A stretch of 64,000 nt of DNA, taken from NCBI GenBank assembly GCA_002633025.1, contig NMRB01001847.1, forward strand, positions 37,179 through 101,178, written 5' to 3'. Positions 1 to 12,405 of this stretch are shown piece after piece; position 1 is the first letter of the stretch, and the number at the start of each line of letters is the position of its first letter. Position numbers and translations under genes: made by a program. The stretch comes from Notospermus geniculatus. Taxonomy: Eukaryota; Nemertea; Pilidiophora; Heteronemertea; Lineidae. A model generated the notes under the pieces. It saw nothing but the letters and a program-made list of their open reading frames with translations. It did not search any database and was not told the origin of the DNA.

Positions 1-70
1 AATGGGAAGTGTGACTTGCTTAAATGTCGTGTATCCTTGAGCAAGACACTTCGCACTTCACTGCCATTTG

Positions 71-210
71 TAAGCCTGCAATCACATAGAGCTACACACT
101 ACACGGACACACTGGTTAACAATGGCTTCACGGTCGCGAGCCCTTTGTGAAGCCATTGTTGATCGGTGTGCCCGGCATGTAGTGTCTAGCTCTATGTGAT
201 TGCAGCCTTA
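71..210. repeat. Foldback MITE, family A copy 1
   Basis: The ends are inverted copies: TAAGCCTGCAATCACATAGA on the left matches the complement of the right end (ends at 210) with one mismatch. The core pairs GGTTAACAATGGCTTCAC with GTGAAGCCATTGTTGATC. A diverged relative with the same GGTTAACAATGGCTTCAC core lies at 31750-31894, so this is a dispersed non-autonomous foldback element. Confidence 0.85.
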
Positions 211-1504
211 GGGTACTGCCTTAGTGTAAATGGGTTGGCAAGGCACGGTGCTACTTTTATCCGGGCCGAACCCCCCCAACAGGAGGTGGGTTCGACCCGG
301 GTCGTTCATCCAGGCCAAAATTCTGCGTAGTGAAAAAGGGCCATAGAATGAACTCTTTCTATGGAGGAGATCCTTGGATTGGCAAATTTGTGTGATCAGT
401 GTCCTCATTGAACTGGTGCCCAAATTACAGGTGCAAAAAAGTTGAGCCGCCATTTGATCGAGGGTGAACTAAGTGTCACACGAGTGGTTTCTGATAGTTT
501 CATGAACATAAAGGCCAAACCATTCGCATGATATTTACAGCAATGTAAAATACTTGGATTCAATTCAGTGGCTAAAATGAAGTCATGCATAAAAAGTTTG
601 AAACCTCAAAAATTGACGCCTGTTGAGTGGACATTTTGAATCCATATTCTTCCGTCGTCTTTGAATGCAACTGACATCATCGCGTCTTATAAATCGTGTC
701 ACTAGGTATTGGAAATTTACTTCACACGAAAGACGAGCCGTCTGCATTGACGTCAGCGCCGTCCCCTTTTACCGGCCATCATACACTTCGTGCCGACACT
801 GACAACTTTGTGATTTACTCCGACAGAGGCTATATCGAAACTATTGAACTTCGTTTGATTATGTGAACTACTGTCCCCCTTGTCAGCCAATAAACTGTGA
901 AAGGAATATTCCTTCAAGTAACAATTTGTTTTCTATACTTGACCTACTTCTTGAAGATTTTGACAACCCTCAACATTGACACCTTGACTGCACAAGAGAA
1001 GTCTTCTCAGAGAACTGACTTACGAACACAAGAACCTTGCATATTGACCATAAGAACCTTGCATATTGTAATGTAATAATATGTCTCTTGTTTGTGCTGT
1101 AGTTTCTAAGAAAATGAGTTTGATGTCAGAGTCACATGAAGCTCTTCATTTCAATCAACCTATTTCCTCTGATTCACAGCTCGCGTCTTTCATTAAAAAT
1201 GGTCGGCTCAAACCCTGCCGAGTGTTGACGTCATCACCATGCAGTATTGTGTTGACAGTGTCTGCTTGCATCACTGTGCTCACGCCTTCCTCGTCTCATT
1301 TCCTTACAAATCAGATCGAAAACCCAGGGCCGGTGTCTTTATTTTTGATCAAAAAATAATGCCTTGAGCGACAGGTGACCTCTCAATGTGTTCTCCCTCC
1401 AGTGACTGGCAAAATCTAAGCCTGGATGGTTACCAAGGAAATAAGATTCCACTGTGTGCATTACAGTGCTAGTATGAGACTAAATGTAAAGGGCAAGGCC
1501 ATTC
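211..1504. other. No supported gene
   Basis: This stretch holds no recognisable gene or repeat. A 92-codon open frame at 1081-1359 (+) has no recognisable domain, no splice context and no codon pattern that sets it apart from its surroundings, so it is not called. Confidence 0.6.
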
Positions 1505-1845
1505 AATGCAAGGTCAAGGTCACCTTACAAGGTCAAGGCCACTTTACAAGGTCAAGGCCACTTCTCCAGCCATCTGGCCACTGATTGGTTTTGTATTGAG
1601 AGTTGGGTTGGGACATCTGGCTCATACGATGTATTCAAATGGCAAGGTCATAATAAGATCTGTGTCAAGGTCACTAAAGGATCTGTGTCAAGGTCAAAAC
1701 AATATCTGTGTCAAGGTCACAGCAAGATGTATGGCAAGGCCACAACCAGATCTATGGCAAGGTCACAACCAGATCTGTGTCAAGGTGATAATAAGATCTG
1801 TGTCAGGGTCACAACAAGATCCGTGTCAAGATCGTAATCACATCC
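1505..1845 (+). repeat. Degenerate minisatellite rich in AAGGTCA
   Basis: Imperfect tandem units of roughly 20-27 bp share the words AAGGTCA, GATCTGTG and CAAGGTCAC. At least four exact TCAAGGTCA and several further AAGGTCA words are present on the plus strand. TCAAGGTCA is the extended half-site of monomeric nuclear receptors (NR5A/FTZ-F1 and ERR classes). The open frame at 1506-1895 is a by-product of the repeat. Confidence 0.8.
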
Positions 1846-2408
1846 ATGCGTTTCCTTGCTTTGACACATGCAATGTGAGTTGTTTTCCTCCGTGACCGAA
1901 GGTCTAGGTCACCGACCTTCTTTGTCGTGAAGTGGAAGTGAAGAAACCCTTCATATTCACCAAAGTACTGCAGTGTTATTAGAAGAATGTTGATGGTTTT
2001 GATAAAAACGCTGCTATGTTTGCCTCAAATGAGCCTCAAGTCTGGTTCGCACAAATCGTACATATTCCAAGCAACTTAATCACCACTTCGGGACAAGTTT
2101 GAAAATATCATTTTCAGGCTTTCGTGCATGTTTTTTGCACTCAATAGGACCACTTCATGAAAATGTTTGAAATTTCACACAGAAATAACCCTTTTGAAAA
2201 CAAATTCGACATACCATATTTTCATTAGAAAAAATTAATCGTGTGATAGTGTCTTTGTTGGGACATAAGAAAGCAATGAAGGGCCAAGGTGCTGAGATAC
2301 ACAATGGCTTCTAGCTAATTAAGTGACTGAATATTTTGCGCGACTTCAGAATTGTGTGTGGGTTTGGGGACTAGGGCCCTGCAGCATGACAGAATTCGTG
2401 CGTCCTGT

Positions 2409-2597
2409 TTAAAGCGAATTGATGAAAAAATTTGATTTAGAAATAGAATTTGAAAGGGGACGAATTTTCGGGAAAAAATGTAAACAAACTTCTCCAGAAT
2501 GTCAACAAAGAAATGTTCGTGCATTCTGATTGGCTAAAATTTTGTGTTTACAAACACCAGCCAAATGTAAATAAAATCCGCTATCAATTCGCTTTAA
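2409..2597. repeat. TTAA-flanked MITE
   Basis: TTAA occurs at both ends, followed inwards by AAGCGAATTGAT on the left and its exact complement on the right. The 189-bp size and TTAA target fit a non-autonomous piggyBac- or Kolobok-type element. It is one of about nine TTAA-bounded elements in this window. Confidence 0.8.
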
Positions 2598-3054
2598 GTG
2601 GCATATTTGTAGATGCTGTGTCATGAGAGCCAGTGATGTCAGGTTGCATTGGGAAACGTGATGTCACAAATGATGTCATGTCGATATGACGTTGACGTCA
2701 ACTTTAGACTGAAATTGATGCGATATTCAAGAAGCAATGTGACCTTTAACACATTGATTTTGAGAGGTGATTCCAACACTAATTCAGCGCCTGGGGCATC
2801 CTTTCCACCCCACTGTGCGAATTTCTCTTCTTGAATACGCATATTAGTCTTGATTGTATGTTTATGAAGTTTTCTACCTGTACCCAGCCGTCATGACCCT
2901 AATAAGGCTCGTCATGACCCTAATTAGGCCTATAATGAAGAAAGACCATCCTGAATTCAATAATATTTGAAATATGGAACGAATTTAATGGACAAACTGA
3001 ACGCACCTGTATTTTAATCATGCCTGGATTCAAGTCAAATCCATAGGCTTTAAG

Positions 3055-3620
3055 CCTTGTTAGCCCGCTTGGCCGCAAGGCCCAGCAGGGCTTATGCTGT
3101 GGTTGGGGTCATTTAGTGGTGGTCTGTCGTGCGTCCGTACGGCGGTACGGCGGTTCGGCGGTACGGCGCTTCGTCCGTAAACTTTTGGTTTGTTAGCGCT
3201 CTAGCGCCTTTATTTTTTGACGAATCTTTTTGGTCTTCGGTGGGTTTATATATAGCCCTAAGATCTAGGTCGAGTTCGATTTTGAGCACGATTGGATTCC
3301 TATTTTGGCCTCCAGGGGGCGTTTTGTGAAAAATTTCAAAAGGCTATATTTTGATAATGGTTTGAACTATCATGTTGAAACTTTGTACACATGTACCTCT
3401 AGGTTATAGCAACTTACAGACAAACTTTCGGTGAAATCTGATTCTTCACTTTGCCACTAGGGGGCCAAAACCAAAATCACTGAAAGTGCTATTTCTCCAT
3501 AACCAAGAGATGGATTTTTGTCAAATTTTTTTCATGGGTATATCTAATAAGGATACATAAGATATAGTACCCGAGTTTTTAACTTGACCTACTTTTCAAG
3601 GTCACAGAGGTCAAAGTTCA
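3055..3620 (+). repeat. Dispersed repeat with 'ccagggggcg' modules
   Basis: The sequence contains a CCGTACGGCGG-rich head, then modules with 'ccagggggcgttttgtgaaaa' and 'ctttgccactagggggcc'. The same modules recur at 46790-47071 and 47865-48215. No coding capacity is visible; this is an unclassified interspersed repeat. Confidence 0.6.
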
Positions 3621-4719
3621 CCTGAAATTACGAAATTGGCTCTTTTTCTAATGGTCATGATGGTTTGCATGTTCTTAGTCAAGAGATTAATATGGCAATT
3701 TGGCATGTATTGTTTGTACCTAAATGGCTTTTATGGGGTTGCTGATGATTCCCACCACTGTGCTTCAAGCCAAGCGGGCACAGTGCCATTGGCACTATTT
3801 TTCACACTGGCGGTGTGGTGCGATGCGTTGAAAAAAATCGCCAAGCGGTGTCAGTTTTAACATAGCGTGGCATGGCGCGATGGAGTTGCTTGCGGTGGTC
3901 ATTGTGCCAGATGTGCCGGTATCCTCACGCGGCAGGTGATACGACGCGGAAAAATACTGCAGAAGTGATTGGTGGCGGTGGAAATCCCTCGTCGCGTCCT
4001 ACCGCTTCTTACCGCATCACGTCGCACCGCAATATGACGTCCTACCCAGTTAACGGGTTAATGTGTAGTATGAAAAATAACGTTCTCGTAAAGTTTACGT
4101 TATCGTTTGATTTCTGAAACTCCATATTGTCTGTAGAGCAGCATAATGTGGTTCATGTATTTGGTGCTTAGCCAACCCAATATTTTTCTAAAATTTGGAA
4201 GTGGTTAACTAATAAGAACAAAACATTCATTCCCATGGTCTAAACCGGAATGCCAGATTTGAACACCTGACCTGATTGTATTAAGATTATTGGAATGAAC
4301 AGTATGATAAAAACTGTTTTTGTTTGCATTTTATAAGTGGAATCTAAATCTCTCTTGATCAATTGAATTTAACCAGCCTTGTATCTTGGATTAATAGAAT
4401 TATCGTATTTATCACACTTCAAGGGCGTTCTTTTGTGTCTTAATAAATCCTGTTATTTGATCATAAGATATTAGAAGGTTACGACCCTTCCCTAAGCTGG
4501 TCAGATGACCTCGATTTATAGCATTACTCAATGTATTAATTCATTGATAAAATTACACTTGCGGAGGTTGAGTAATTTGAATACAAAACCTCTCAAGAAA
4601 CCACCAAACTACAGTAAGACCTCTTTATCAAGGACACCCTTTGGGACAGACAAGTGTCCGTAATAATGAGGTGTCCTGATTACAGAGGTCAAAATTGAAA
4701 AGGACTAAGTTGAAACTGG
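3621..4719. other. No supported gene
   Basis: Nothing gene-like is visible. The last 100 bases (from about 4618) carry the 'aggtgtcc' word typical of the adjoining minisatellite and look like its degraded edge or source. Confidence 0.5.
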
Positions 4720-5275
4720 ACTCACTGGAGAGGTGTCCACTAAAGAAAGGTTGTCTGTACTGGACTAGATAAAAGGTGTCCTCCTCGCAAAGGTGTCCAC
4801 TAAAAGAGGGTCCTCTGTACTGGACTAGATAGAGAGGTATCCTCCTGGCAGAGGTGTCTGCTAAAGAAGGGTTTTCTGTGCTGGACCAAATAGAGGGGTG
4901 TCCTCCTGGCAGAGGTGTCCACTAAAGGGGGTCTTCTGTACTGGACTAGATAGAGAGCTGTCCTCCTGGCAGAGGTGTTCACTTAAGGAGAGTCCTCTGT
5001 GCTGGACTAGATAGAGAGGTGTCCTCCTCACAGAGGTGTCCACTAAAGAGGAGGGTATTCTGTAATGGACTAGATAGAGAGTTGTCCTCCTGGCAGAGGT
5101 GTCTGCTAAAGGAGGGTCCTCTGTGCTGGACCAAATAGAGAGGTGTCCACTAAATGAGGGTCCACTCTACTGAAATTTATAGAGAGGTGTCCTCCTGGCA
5201 GAGGTGTCCACTAAATAAAGGTCCACTGTGGTGGACTTAACAGAGAGGTACACTCAGAGGTGTCCTCTAAGGGAG
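4720..5275 (-). repeat. About 60-bp minisatellite, 8 or more units
   Basis: Units of about 60-61 bp repeat the words TCCTCCTGGCAGAGGTGTCC, ACTAAA, CTCTGT and TGGACTAGATAGAGAGG. Because the unit is near a multiple of three, two minus-strand frames stay open (4800-5043) and read as repetitive peptides. These are not genes. A related array is at 24535-24965. Confidence 0.85.
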
Positions 5276-8200
5276 GTTTACTGTGCTTATTTTGTTCTCT
5301 GAAAATGCCATGCTGATCTCAATTCAGAGACATATGAAAAAAAATGTTATAAATAGATTAGGAATTGATTGAATGAAATGCACTAGGAAAAGGCAGAGGA
5401 AATTCAATTACCCCCTGATCCCGGAGGTCTCGTCCCTCCGCAGTATGAAAAATAAACAATATTCATATAATCGGTAAACAAGATAATTCACAATGATCGC
5501 CAAGCCCATCAAATACTTGTGATATTTTGCGCCGATGAATAAATTCTTTTCAGTCGTTTTCCACTTGTCTTTCCGTAGCAGGATCTGGTTTTGTTGGCAA
5601 AATAGAATGACAAATATTTTTCTCAATGAGTGAATTAAATTCCCCACCAATCCCATATGGCTTTTGTTTGGTAGAGTTTACAAGAATTAGGTTTGGTTTA
5701 GAATTATGTGAGGTTTGTTGGTTAACCTAGCGAACAGAAGGAATGCCAACCTGTTTGGAATGACTTTCTTGGAAATTTCTGATTCAGTGTCTAATGTTTA
5801 CCTTATTTTTTTCATGCTCATTTGATCTACATGTAAATGACAACTAATAGTAAATAGAACAAGTAAGAAGATTGGCCATTCCTTCCATCCATTTAGAAAG
5901 TAGATTTTAACACCGAAATTTGATTCACTAAGGCAAGAGTGAATGGTAGGAAGAACTCCAAGTTTTTATGTGAATTTTGAATAGACTTTCACCGGGAACC
6001 ATTCTTCGACCAATGAAAAGTCACAGGACAAAAAACCAACGTTTTTTCGCAATGTATATTGACAATCCTTGGCATCAAGCAGTGCCACCACAAGAAAGCC
6101 GGGCAAATCTGCTGTAATTACCAATATACTCAATGATACTCAATGCCGCTGTAATTATGTAGAATGCTCAATGCCAAAGCAGTGAAGCCATGCAGCATTA
6201 GACGTTCATTTTATGACAGTGCACCTGTTGTCGGCACACATATTATGTATTTGTTCCGTGTTCGCTCTATATCAACCGCGGTAGTATTATATCAAAATCA
6301 TCATTCTGCTCTCTATTCATTTATGTCCGTTCACCGCGAGCACAGGGCTTTGAAGACGACCGTATGAAAGCATGGCATCGCCCACAAAAGGCATCATAAT
6401 TGTCAACGAGTTGATATTGTTGTCGATGTGCGTTGAGGTTAGGGAAGTACATATTTATACACATTCACGATTTGACGTTCGGACATTAGACAAATGACGT
6501 TTTATTCAGGACGTCCCATCCTGTGGGACTTTGCTATCAAAAGGATATCATTTTAGCAATCGGCTAGCTGGCGTTCGTCTCGGATAGGTACACACGGTGA
6601 CCCGTCGGCAGGAGTTAATTGGTATGCAACGACTTCGTTAATTACCCTACATGCAGTTTTCTTCGGGAATACGTAATTTTCATTGGAGGTGCATATTAAA
6701 GGTTGTGCCATCGGCGTGTTTGTAGATTAGCTGTACAAGAAGCAGGTACTCCTGGTCATTTTCTGTCACAGTATGCGGACGTTTTGTGCACCAGTTTCGT
6801 TCCAAAAGCACGCCTACATGTAGTTCAGTTATTCAGTGTGTTGCAGGAATATCGCTGGCATGACCGAAAGTCACTCTGCTGCGTAATCTTACTGCATAAA
6901 ATGCACTTTTGTCTAACCTCAGTCTCACAAGTGGACTTACTTTCAAAGCTTCATCAGAAATACACATCTTAGTAGAGGAATACATTGCACACTTTTGCAA
7001 ACTGTAGGCCTACAGTACATTGGAGAGGAATTCCGGAGTAGTCACAGTTCGTCAACAACCCACACAAGCACTAACCAAAAACAATTTTCCAATTAATTTG
7101 GCCCCTTCGTGTCGAAAGGACGTCATTGACTTCACAGCATTTCTTCTAAGAATGAATTTGTCATTTACTTGACCAATTACAGCTTATTATTGTAAAAAGG
7201 GTTTTCAGTGCAGTCCCCCGTGATTATGCACAAATTTACACTACCCCTGACTTGTGGGAGAAATTAGTCCTCATTACTCGAAGTTCCTTTCTATAATTGG
7301 CCGGCGATGATTTTCATTTTTGGATGCCCGAGCGCTGAGGAAGTGAAGATATTTCTGGAGGCATTCACAGACTGGGGGAGGCCGGTCATCACGTTGGAAT
7401 TTGGGACAAAATGATGGTCGTGAGCCGACATATAGGACCTGTCAGGATCATTTTGCTGGGAGTTTAATCAGAAAGGAACTGTTGAATGGTGGTCTTCATT
7501 CCTGTTTGTTTGCTGCCGACAGACTTTTGTGATTGCGGGTTAGTGTCCACCAAAGCCACGGTAGGAACCCTGACAAGTTCTTCAGGAGAAATTTCCTCTG
7601 ATTTAGATTATTCTGTGTGGAATTGTGAGCGGATACAAACAAAAGAAGTTCAAGACTCGGACACCAACCAGAAAAAATTGTGTAAAAAATTCTTTCGGAA
7701 TTGACCGAAACGAACGATCATGACTTTGGAATATTACAACGTTAGAGCATGACGTTTTTTTCTGGGAAATTCACCGCCAGATTAGGCTAAGTGAATGTAA
7801 GAAAGTTATAAAAAAAGTGGACGAAAATCTCCAAGGATCAAATTACAACGTTGGGGTAAGATTTCCTAAACTCCTCAGGACACAATGGAATTTATTAGGT
7901 AGATTTAAAAATAATCCATCTAAGGTACACAAAGAAATCAAGATAACCGGACTATTGTGCCTGAACCGAAAAAGTCCATTTCGGGGCTTTTACGGCTGTG
8001 GTTGATATCTCCGAGTTTAAAATGGATTATCATTTGTCTACACTAAGCGTTCTTGTCAACTTCACCGCTTGTACAACCCCGCGCTCGAAAGACTCATTGG
8101 AAGTACTTCAGTATTTTTTCCGACACTTGACCGTTTAAGTGTAATGTTGTTGAACATTATGCTGGCATATTTCAGAAGTGTTCAGTGCAGTTGAAATTCC

Positions 8201-8822
8201 GATGACGGATCTAGACATGTGAACCGGTCCTGAGTGGCCACACCAGACGGATTTCGACTGCAACATCAACGGATCGTCGGACTTTCTCCTCGTTTGTGGA
8301 CATATTAACACCTTCACTGTGGAACATTTATATTGGTCAATCACGGACAAACGTGGCTGTATTTACATAACAAACCTGCTCTGAATACGAACAAGGAGGA
8401 CTAATTTAACTTGTCAACAAAACCTTGCTTTGCTCCTTATCGGAAGGATATATTTAGCTTACTAGGAATTTGTGCAAATTCGTTCGAAGGACGGCATGCC
8501 AGCGATTTTAATATTCACACTAATACTCCTACATAACTAATCTTGGCGGTAAAACGTTACCACCTGAACATTACGTACAACAATATTACGTTAGGCAAGC
8601 AGTATTTCTGAGGTCGGTCTTAATGAACGACTCGGAGTGTACATGTATACAAAATATCTGCTCACCTCACGTGGAATCATCCTGGAGGACTTTGTGGTGA
8701 TTTAACCTTTGGCATTACACCCCTGGACCTCATCAAACCATGATTCTACCATTCATGAAATGGTAACACATGGTTTGCAGAAGTTTTTGTTAAGATCTAA
8801 TATTTGATTCTTTTTCTTTTAG
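5276..8822 (+). other. 5' flank and probable promoter/5' UTR region
   Basis: From about 5300 to 7000 no gene or clear repeat is seen. From about 7000 to 8822 the sequence is notably free of the inverted repeats that fill the rest of the window. It lies directly upstream of the exon that begins after a clear acceptor (CTTTTAG ending at 8822), so at least one untranslated upstream exon should lie here. I could not fix its borders. Open frames at 7486-7704 and 7817-8005 (+) have no recognisable domain and may be parts of a 5' UTR exon. Confidence 0.4.
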
Positions 8823-8961
8823 TGGATTAATCTCAAGTGGTCCGTGTCTTCCTATCTGACTCTAAAACAATGAAATTCTGATTTGGACCTGTCGGTCTGA
8901 GATGTTCCTCTCACTACTGCTTCCCCGGGACCACCCGGTGACCATGGATTAAACTCTTGGC
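8823..8961 (+). other. ARHGAP20: 5' UTR part of exon 1 with upstream ORFs
   Basis: A pyrimidine-rich tract and AG at 8821-8822 form a good acceptor, so an intron sits in the 5' UTR. The leader holds a 3-codon uORF (ATG AAA TTC TGA, about 8869) and a 16-codon uORF at 8902-8952 with a nested ATG GAT TAA. The latter ends with TAA at 8950-8952, in the same frame as the main ORF and three codons before its ATG. This stop supports the start at 8962 and suggests translational restraint by uORFs. Confidence 0.7.
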
Positions 8962-11568
8962 ATGGGAACAGGGAGCTCAGTGGTGAAGTCTTCGGAGGTA
9001 GATGGTGAGAGAAGTCAGCAAGTGATATCGGATAATCGGAATAACAATACTTCGAAAAACGAACACAGAAATGGTGTTGCTCAATCGTTACGAGTACGGG
9101 CACTCCTAACGTCAGACTATAAGAAGGCGAAGCCACACGTGGCAAAGCGGCGGGCTATCAGCTTCCAGGTGCGGAGGACCGAACCGGTCCCTGAATCAAC
9201 CCAGCGGGTGAAGTATCCTGCGCCGCAACCTCCAACTACAGTTGAACAATTTCGTATCTCCAACTCCGTGAAGAATGTTGCGGTAGCTTCAGTTGGGGAG
9301 GTTAAGGTTAGTGGCAGCCCCGTCGGGAAGCGGGTTGACTTTGGTACTGGTGTCCCAAGGATTTCAATCCAGGATCATGATTTAGTAACAGGGGAAGAAA
9401 CCGGAGCAGCAACCATGACAGATTATTCTATAGGAGAGAGGATTCTGGAGAGGGATGTTGCAGCCATGACGGCTGGAAGCACCTCTCCTCGTCCTAGGCC
9501 TGTACCTTCACCGAGACTTTCTAAAGCTGCAAGTATGAGTCGGCCGTCTCCTAACACGAGTCCGAGGATCGAAAAAGTGAAGAGGAGGAATACAGATGTG
9601 TCGTCAAATGCGAGGTTAGTGAGATCTCAACCGTTGCCCAAAATGAAACAGACGTTGTCACCTCCTGTTGATTTTGCAGAGGGGCATGTAAGACAATTGT
9701 CTGATGGTTGTATCGACCAGAGACCTGCGTCTGCTTCTGTGAAGCCTTACGTTCATCCTAGACAAAGATCGGATCCTAACTCAACTCAGGAAATAAACAA
9801 TTGTGTACAAAACAGTCATACTCAGAATGAACCAGAAGAAAAATATGTTACCGGTACTCAAAGTGAGTCATCAATACTCAGAAGTAATGCAGAGGATTTG
9901 ACGCATTCTCTTGTTGTGTCGGGTGGAAATGCGGATACTCAGTCTCCTAAACGCACGAAGCCTGTTCCCAAACCACGTGCTGTTCGACCGAATTCTCTAG
10001 AACTGAAACTCAATATACTCGCAGCTAATAGAACTGGAGAGGGCGGTTCGGAGGGACTTGGTGGAGGGACACCAGAGGATAGAGTTGGGACTCCTGAATC
10101 CAGAGTCCGGAATGAATCGAGGGGGATTCATGCCTTGGCAAACTTGATCAAGAAACATCAGAAAAAGAGATTATCGAAGAGCAACTCTGAGGAGCACAGT
10201 GAGGGTTATCACTCCAGTCAGGCGGATGACGGTGGTGATGATCATGACGACGACGAAGACATTGTGGTGTCAACAAATCAATCTCCTCGAACGAAGGTCA
10301 AGAATACACCTGTTTCTCCGGTCCAGTCTGCTCTCTCCCCAACGAGTCCTGTCCATCGGAAGAACCCTCTCTCTTATCTCAGATCCGCCTATGCCAAGCG
10401 CACTGTCTCTTCCAATGATTCTCAAGACTCGGCTGATGAGCTCCCATTCGGTTCCTCGTACGGATCGACTGGAACTCATGTCGCGGATGATGAGAGAAGT
10501 GATACTTTGGGTGACTCTGTCGGTAGTTTGGACTTGTTATCAAGCACCGATTCCCTGCCTGTGCAAACTCCAGAAAGCCCAGTTCAGCTCCGGAAGAAAA
10601 TACAAGGGAAGGTGGAACAGGTTCAACGGGAGAGGCCTAGCGCGCACCAAACGTTGGGAAAGTCGATTAGTGACAGTCAGAGATTGGCTGCGAGTTGTGA
10701 GGCACTGCATGATAACTTGCTGAGGCAATCTCTACCGGAGGAAGACCTGCGTTATCTGCGTGTACAGAAGTCAAAATCTATGTTAGATGTTCCGTATAAA
10801 GACGGTAGCCCAAGTCCTAACACTTCACCGGGTAGTTCGCCAAGATCAAGCTCAGGGTCTCCAAGAATGGAGAGGAGATTCAGACAACATGGTTTGGACC
10901 CTAAGAACTTCTTCTCAAAGTTTTCCAAAATGCAGAGTTCGCCATTAAACAAGAGACGTACTGCTCCGATTATGGAAGACAGTGAGCAACAAAAAGCCGA
11001 GGCAAGACGATCGACACCTATTGAGTTGTTCGCCAACTCGCCTTTAAATCCCAATAGGGTGAGACCCCCAGATTACGAGACCACGTTGCACAACTTAGTT
11101 GAGGGTACGACGAAAGTGGACCGTGAGCGTGAACGTCGTCTGAAGCGATACTCCCTTCCGCCGAACTCTCGTGCAGAAGCTTGGTTGTCGGGGCCCGAAA
11201 TCCGAGTAAAACGGCCATCAATAAGCGCTGCATTTAATTCCGACTTAAGCCCTGATGGCAATCTCGCAAGTCTTAATCTAGAGGGACTCAATCAGACGTT
11301 CCCAGTCAGCAAGCGAGGCAAAAAAGCATCGCGCTCGACAGACGACTGGGGTGTTTTGGTGTCGCCACGTTATTCTCGAAAATCAAAAGGATTAAACCTC
11401 TCGTTGACGAGGAGGAAAGAAAGTCGGCAGGTTGACGCTAACTCGAAACTGAAGGATACTGTTTCTCTGTTTCCTACTGAAGGGTTTACGTTGTCACTTC
11501 CTGACGTCTGCTTTGTGATAGACGTGGATTCTGCATGCGATGACACAATACTTGATGCTGACTTTGAG
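8962..11568 (+). CDS. ARHGAP20: ARHGAP20-like exon 1: long disordered N-terminus
   Basis: This exon encodes 869 residues rich in Ser, Pro, Arg and Lys, with no folded domain recognised, and ends in phase 0 at a GAG|gtaagg donor. The start is favoured by an in-frame TAA at 8950 and G at -3 and +4. The first residues MGTGSS fit the N-myristoylation pattern (Gly2, Ser6). PxPxPR motifs lie at residues 180-185 (9499-9516) and 334-339 (9961-9978), matching the CIN85/CD2AP SH3 consensus. A PPDY motif is at 702-705 (11065-11076), a WW-domain ligand. An acidic patch is near 422-433. Many Arg-rich Ser-Pro sites suggest kinase and 14-3-3 control. Without splicing the frame continues to 11685 and adds a hydrophobic tail. 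Function is inferred to be membrane targeting and scaffolding. Confidence 0.85.
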
Positions 11569-11880
11569 GTAAGGCGTCTCTTAAGTTTCAATAGATGGCC
11601 TTCAATTTTCGTTACACTAACGTACATAATAGCGTGTCTCCTTTCAGCTTATCTTACGTGCGATAACGGCAGACATCCTCATTAATAATCATGAGGGCAA
11701 AAGTTCAAATATCCATCTTTCAGTGGGTGGCCGTGGACCAGTACTGCTTGATTTCTTCTTGTATGATTCATTCGGAAGTATTTTGTCCCTCATCCCCCCA
11801 CTCCAGTTCCAGCTAGATCCTCCCAGTCGCCAGTAGCTCAGTGGCGACTAGTTGTCTCCAGTTACAAGTGTGATGTATGA

Positions 11881-11922
11881 AACTGCTCTTGTTCTGTTAG
11901 TATTAACAGAACAAGAGCAGTT
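11881..11922. repeat. Perfect 19-bp hairpin
   Basis: Arms 11881-11899 (AACTGCTCTTGTTCTGTTA) and 11904-11922 are exact reverse complements with a 4-base loop (GTAT). Weaker pairing continues outside (TATGA on the left against TCATA on the right, with two unpaired bases). It lies about 310 bp into intron 1, on the sense strand. Confidence 0.9.
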
Positions 11923-12269
11923 ATTTCATAGCTATTGCCTACACGATTTGCTATAACACCTAAACCAAGAATTAATGTCCCGTGTAACTTTACATCAACA
12001 TTTGTCTTGTGTAGACATGCATCATTTCACTATTTTTATGACGTGATTTGTGTGATATTTCACATCAGTAGCTACCGAAGGGTTATCGAGTCAGGAGACG
12101 GATACTTCCTTATAATTAGCCGTCGGCATTTTCTGCACGTTAGACTTTTGTGACGCTAAAAGCAAATGGATGTTTTTGCGTGTCTGTTTGGTATTGCTAA
12201 TTGCATTTGACAACATTGGAGTGCGGTTGCGGTGAGACCGGGGCTTCTTCTTGAGAGGGGATGTTACCA

Positions 12270-12405
12270 GGGGCGGATCCAGGATTTGGGAAAAGAGGGG
12301 GCGCCCTGTGCTGGGAACATTGAAATTTGTGCCAAGTTCCAGAATTTCATGGTTGATTTTACAGATTTGTTTGCCAAAAGGGGCGTGCGCCCCCTTAGAC
12401 CATGC
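12270..12405 (+). repeat. Dispersed 'caggggcggatcca' element, copy 1
   Basis: It begins with AGGGGCGGATCCAGGATTT and ends near GTGCGCCCCCTTAGACCATG. Related copies are at 27862-28005 (+) and 41163-41309 (minus orientation), all about 140 bp. The ends are loosely inverted (ggcggatcc / ggatccg), which fits a MITE. Confidence 0.75.

Noticed and set aside
4800-5043. Minus-strand frames with repeating 'ARRT' and 'CQED' peptides
   Set aside because: By-product of a minisatellite with a unit near 60 bp.
10199-10723. 174-codon plus-strand frame within exon 1
   Set aside because: Overlaps the 869-residue coding frame in another phase; no independent support.
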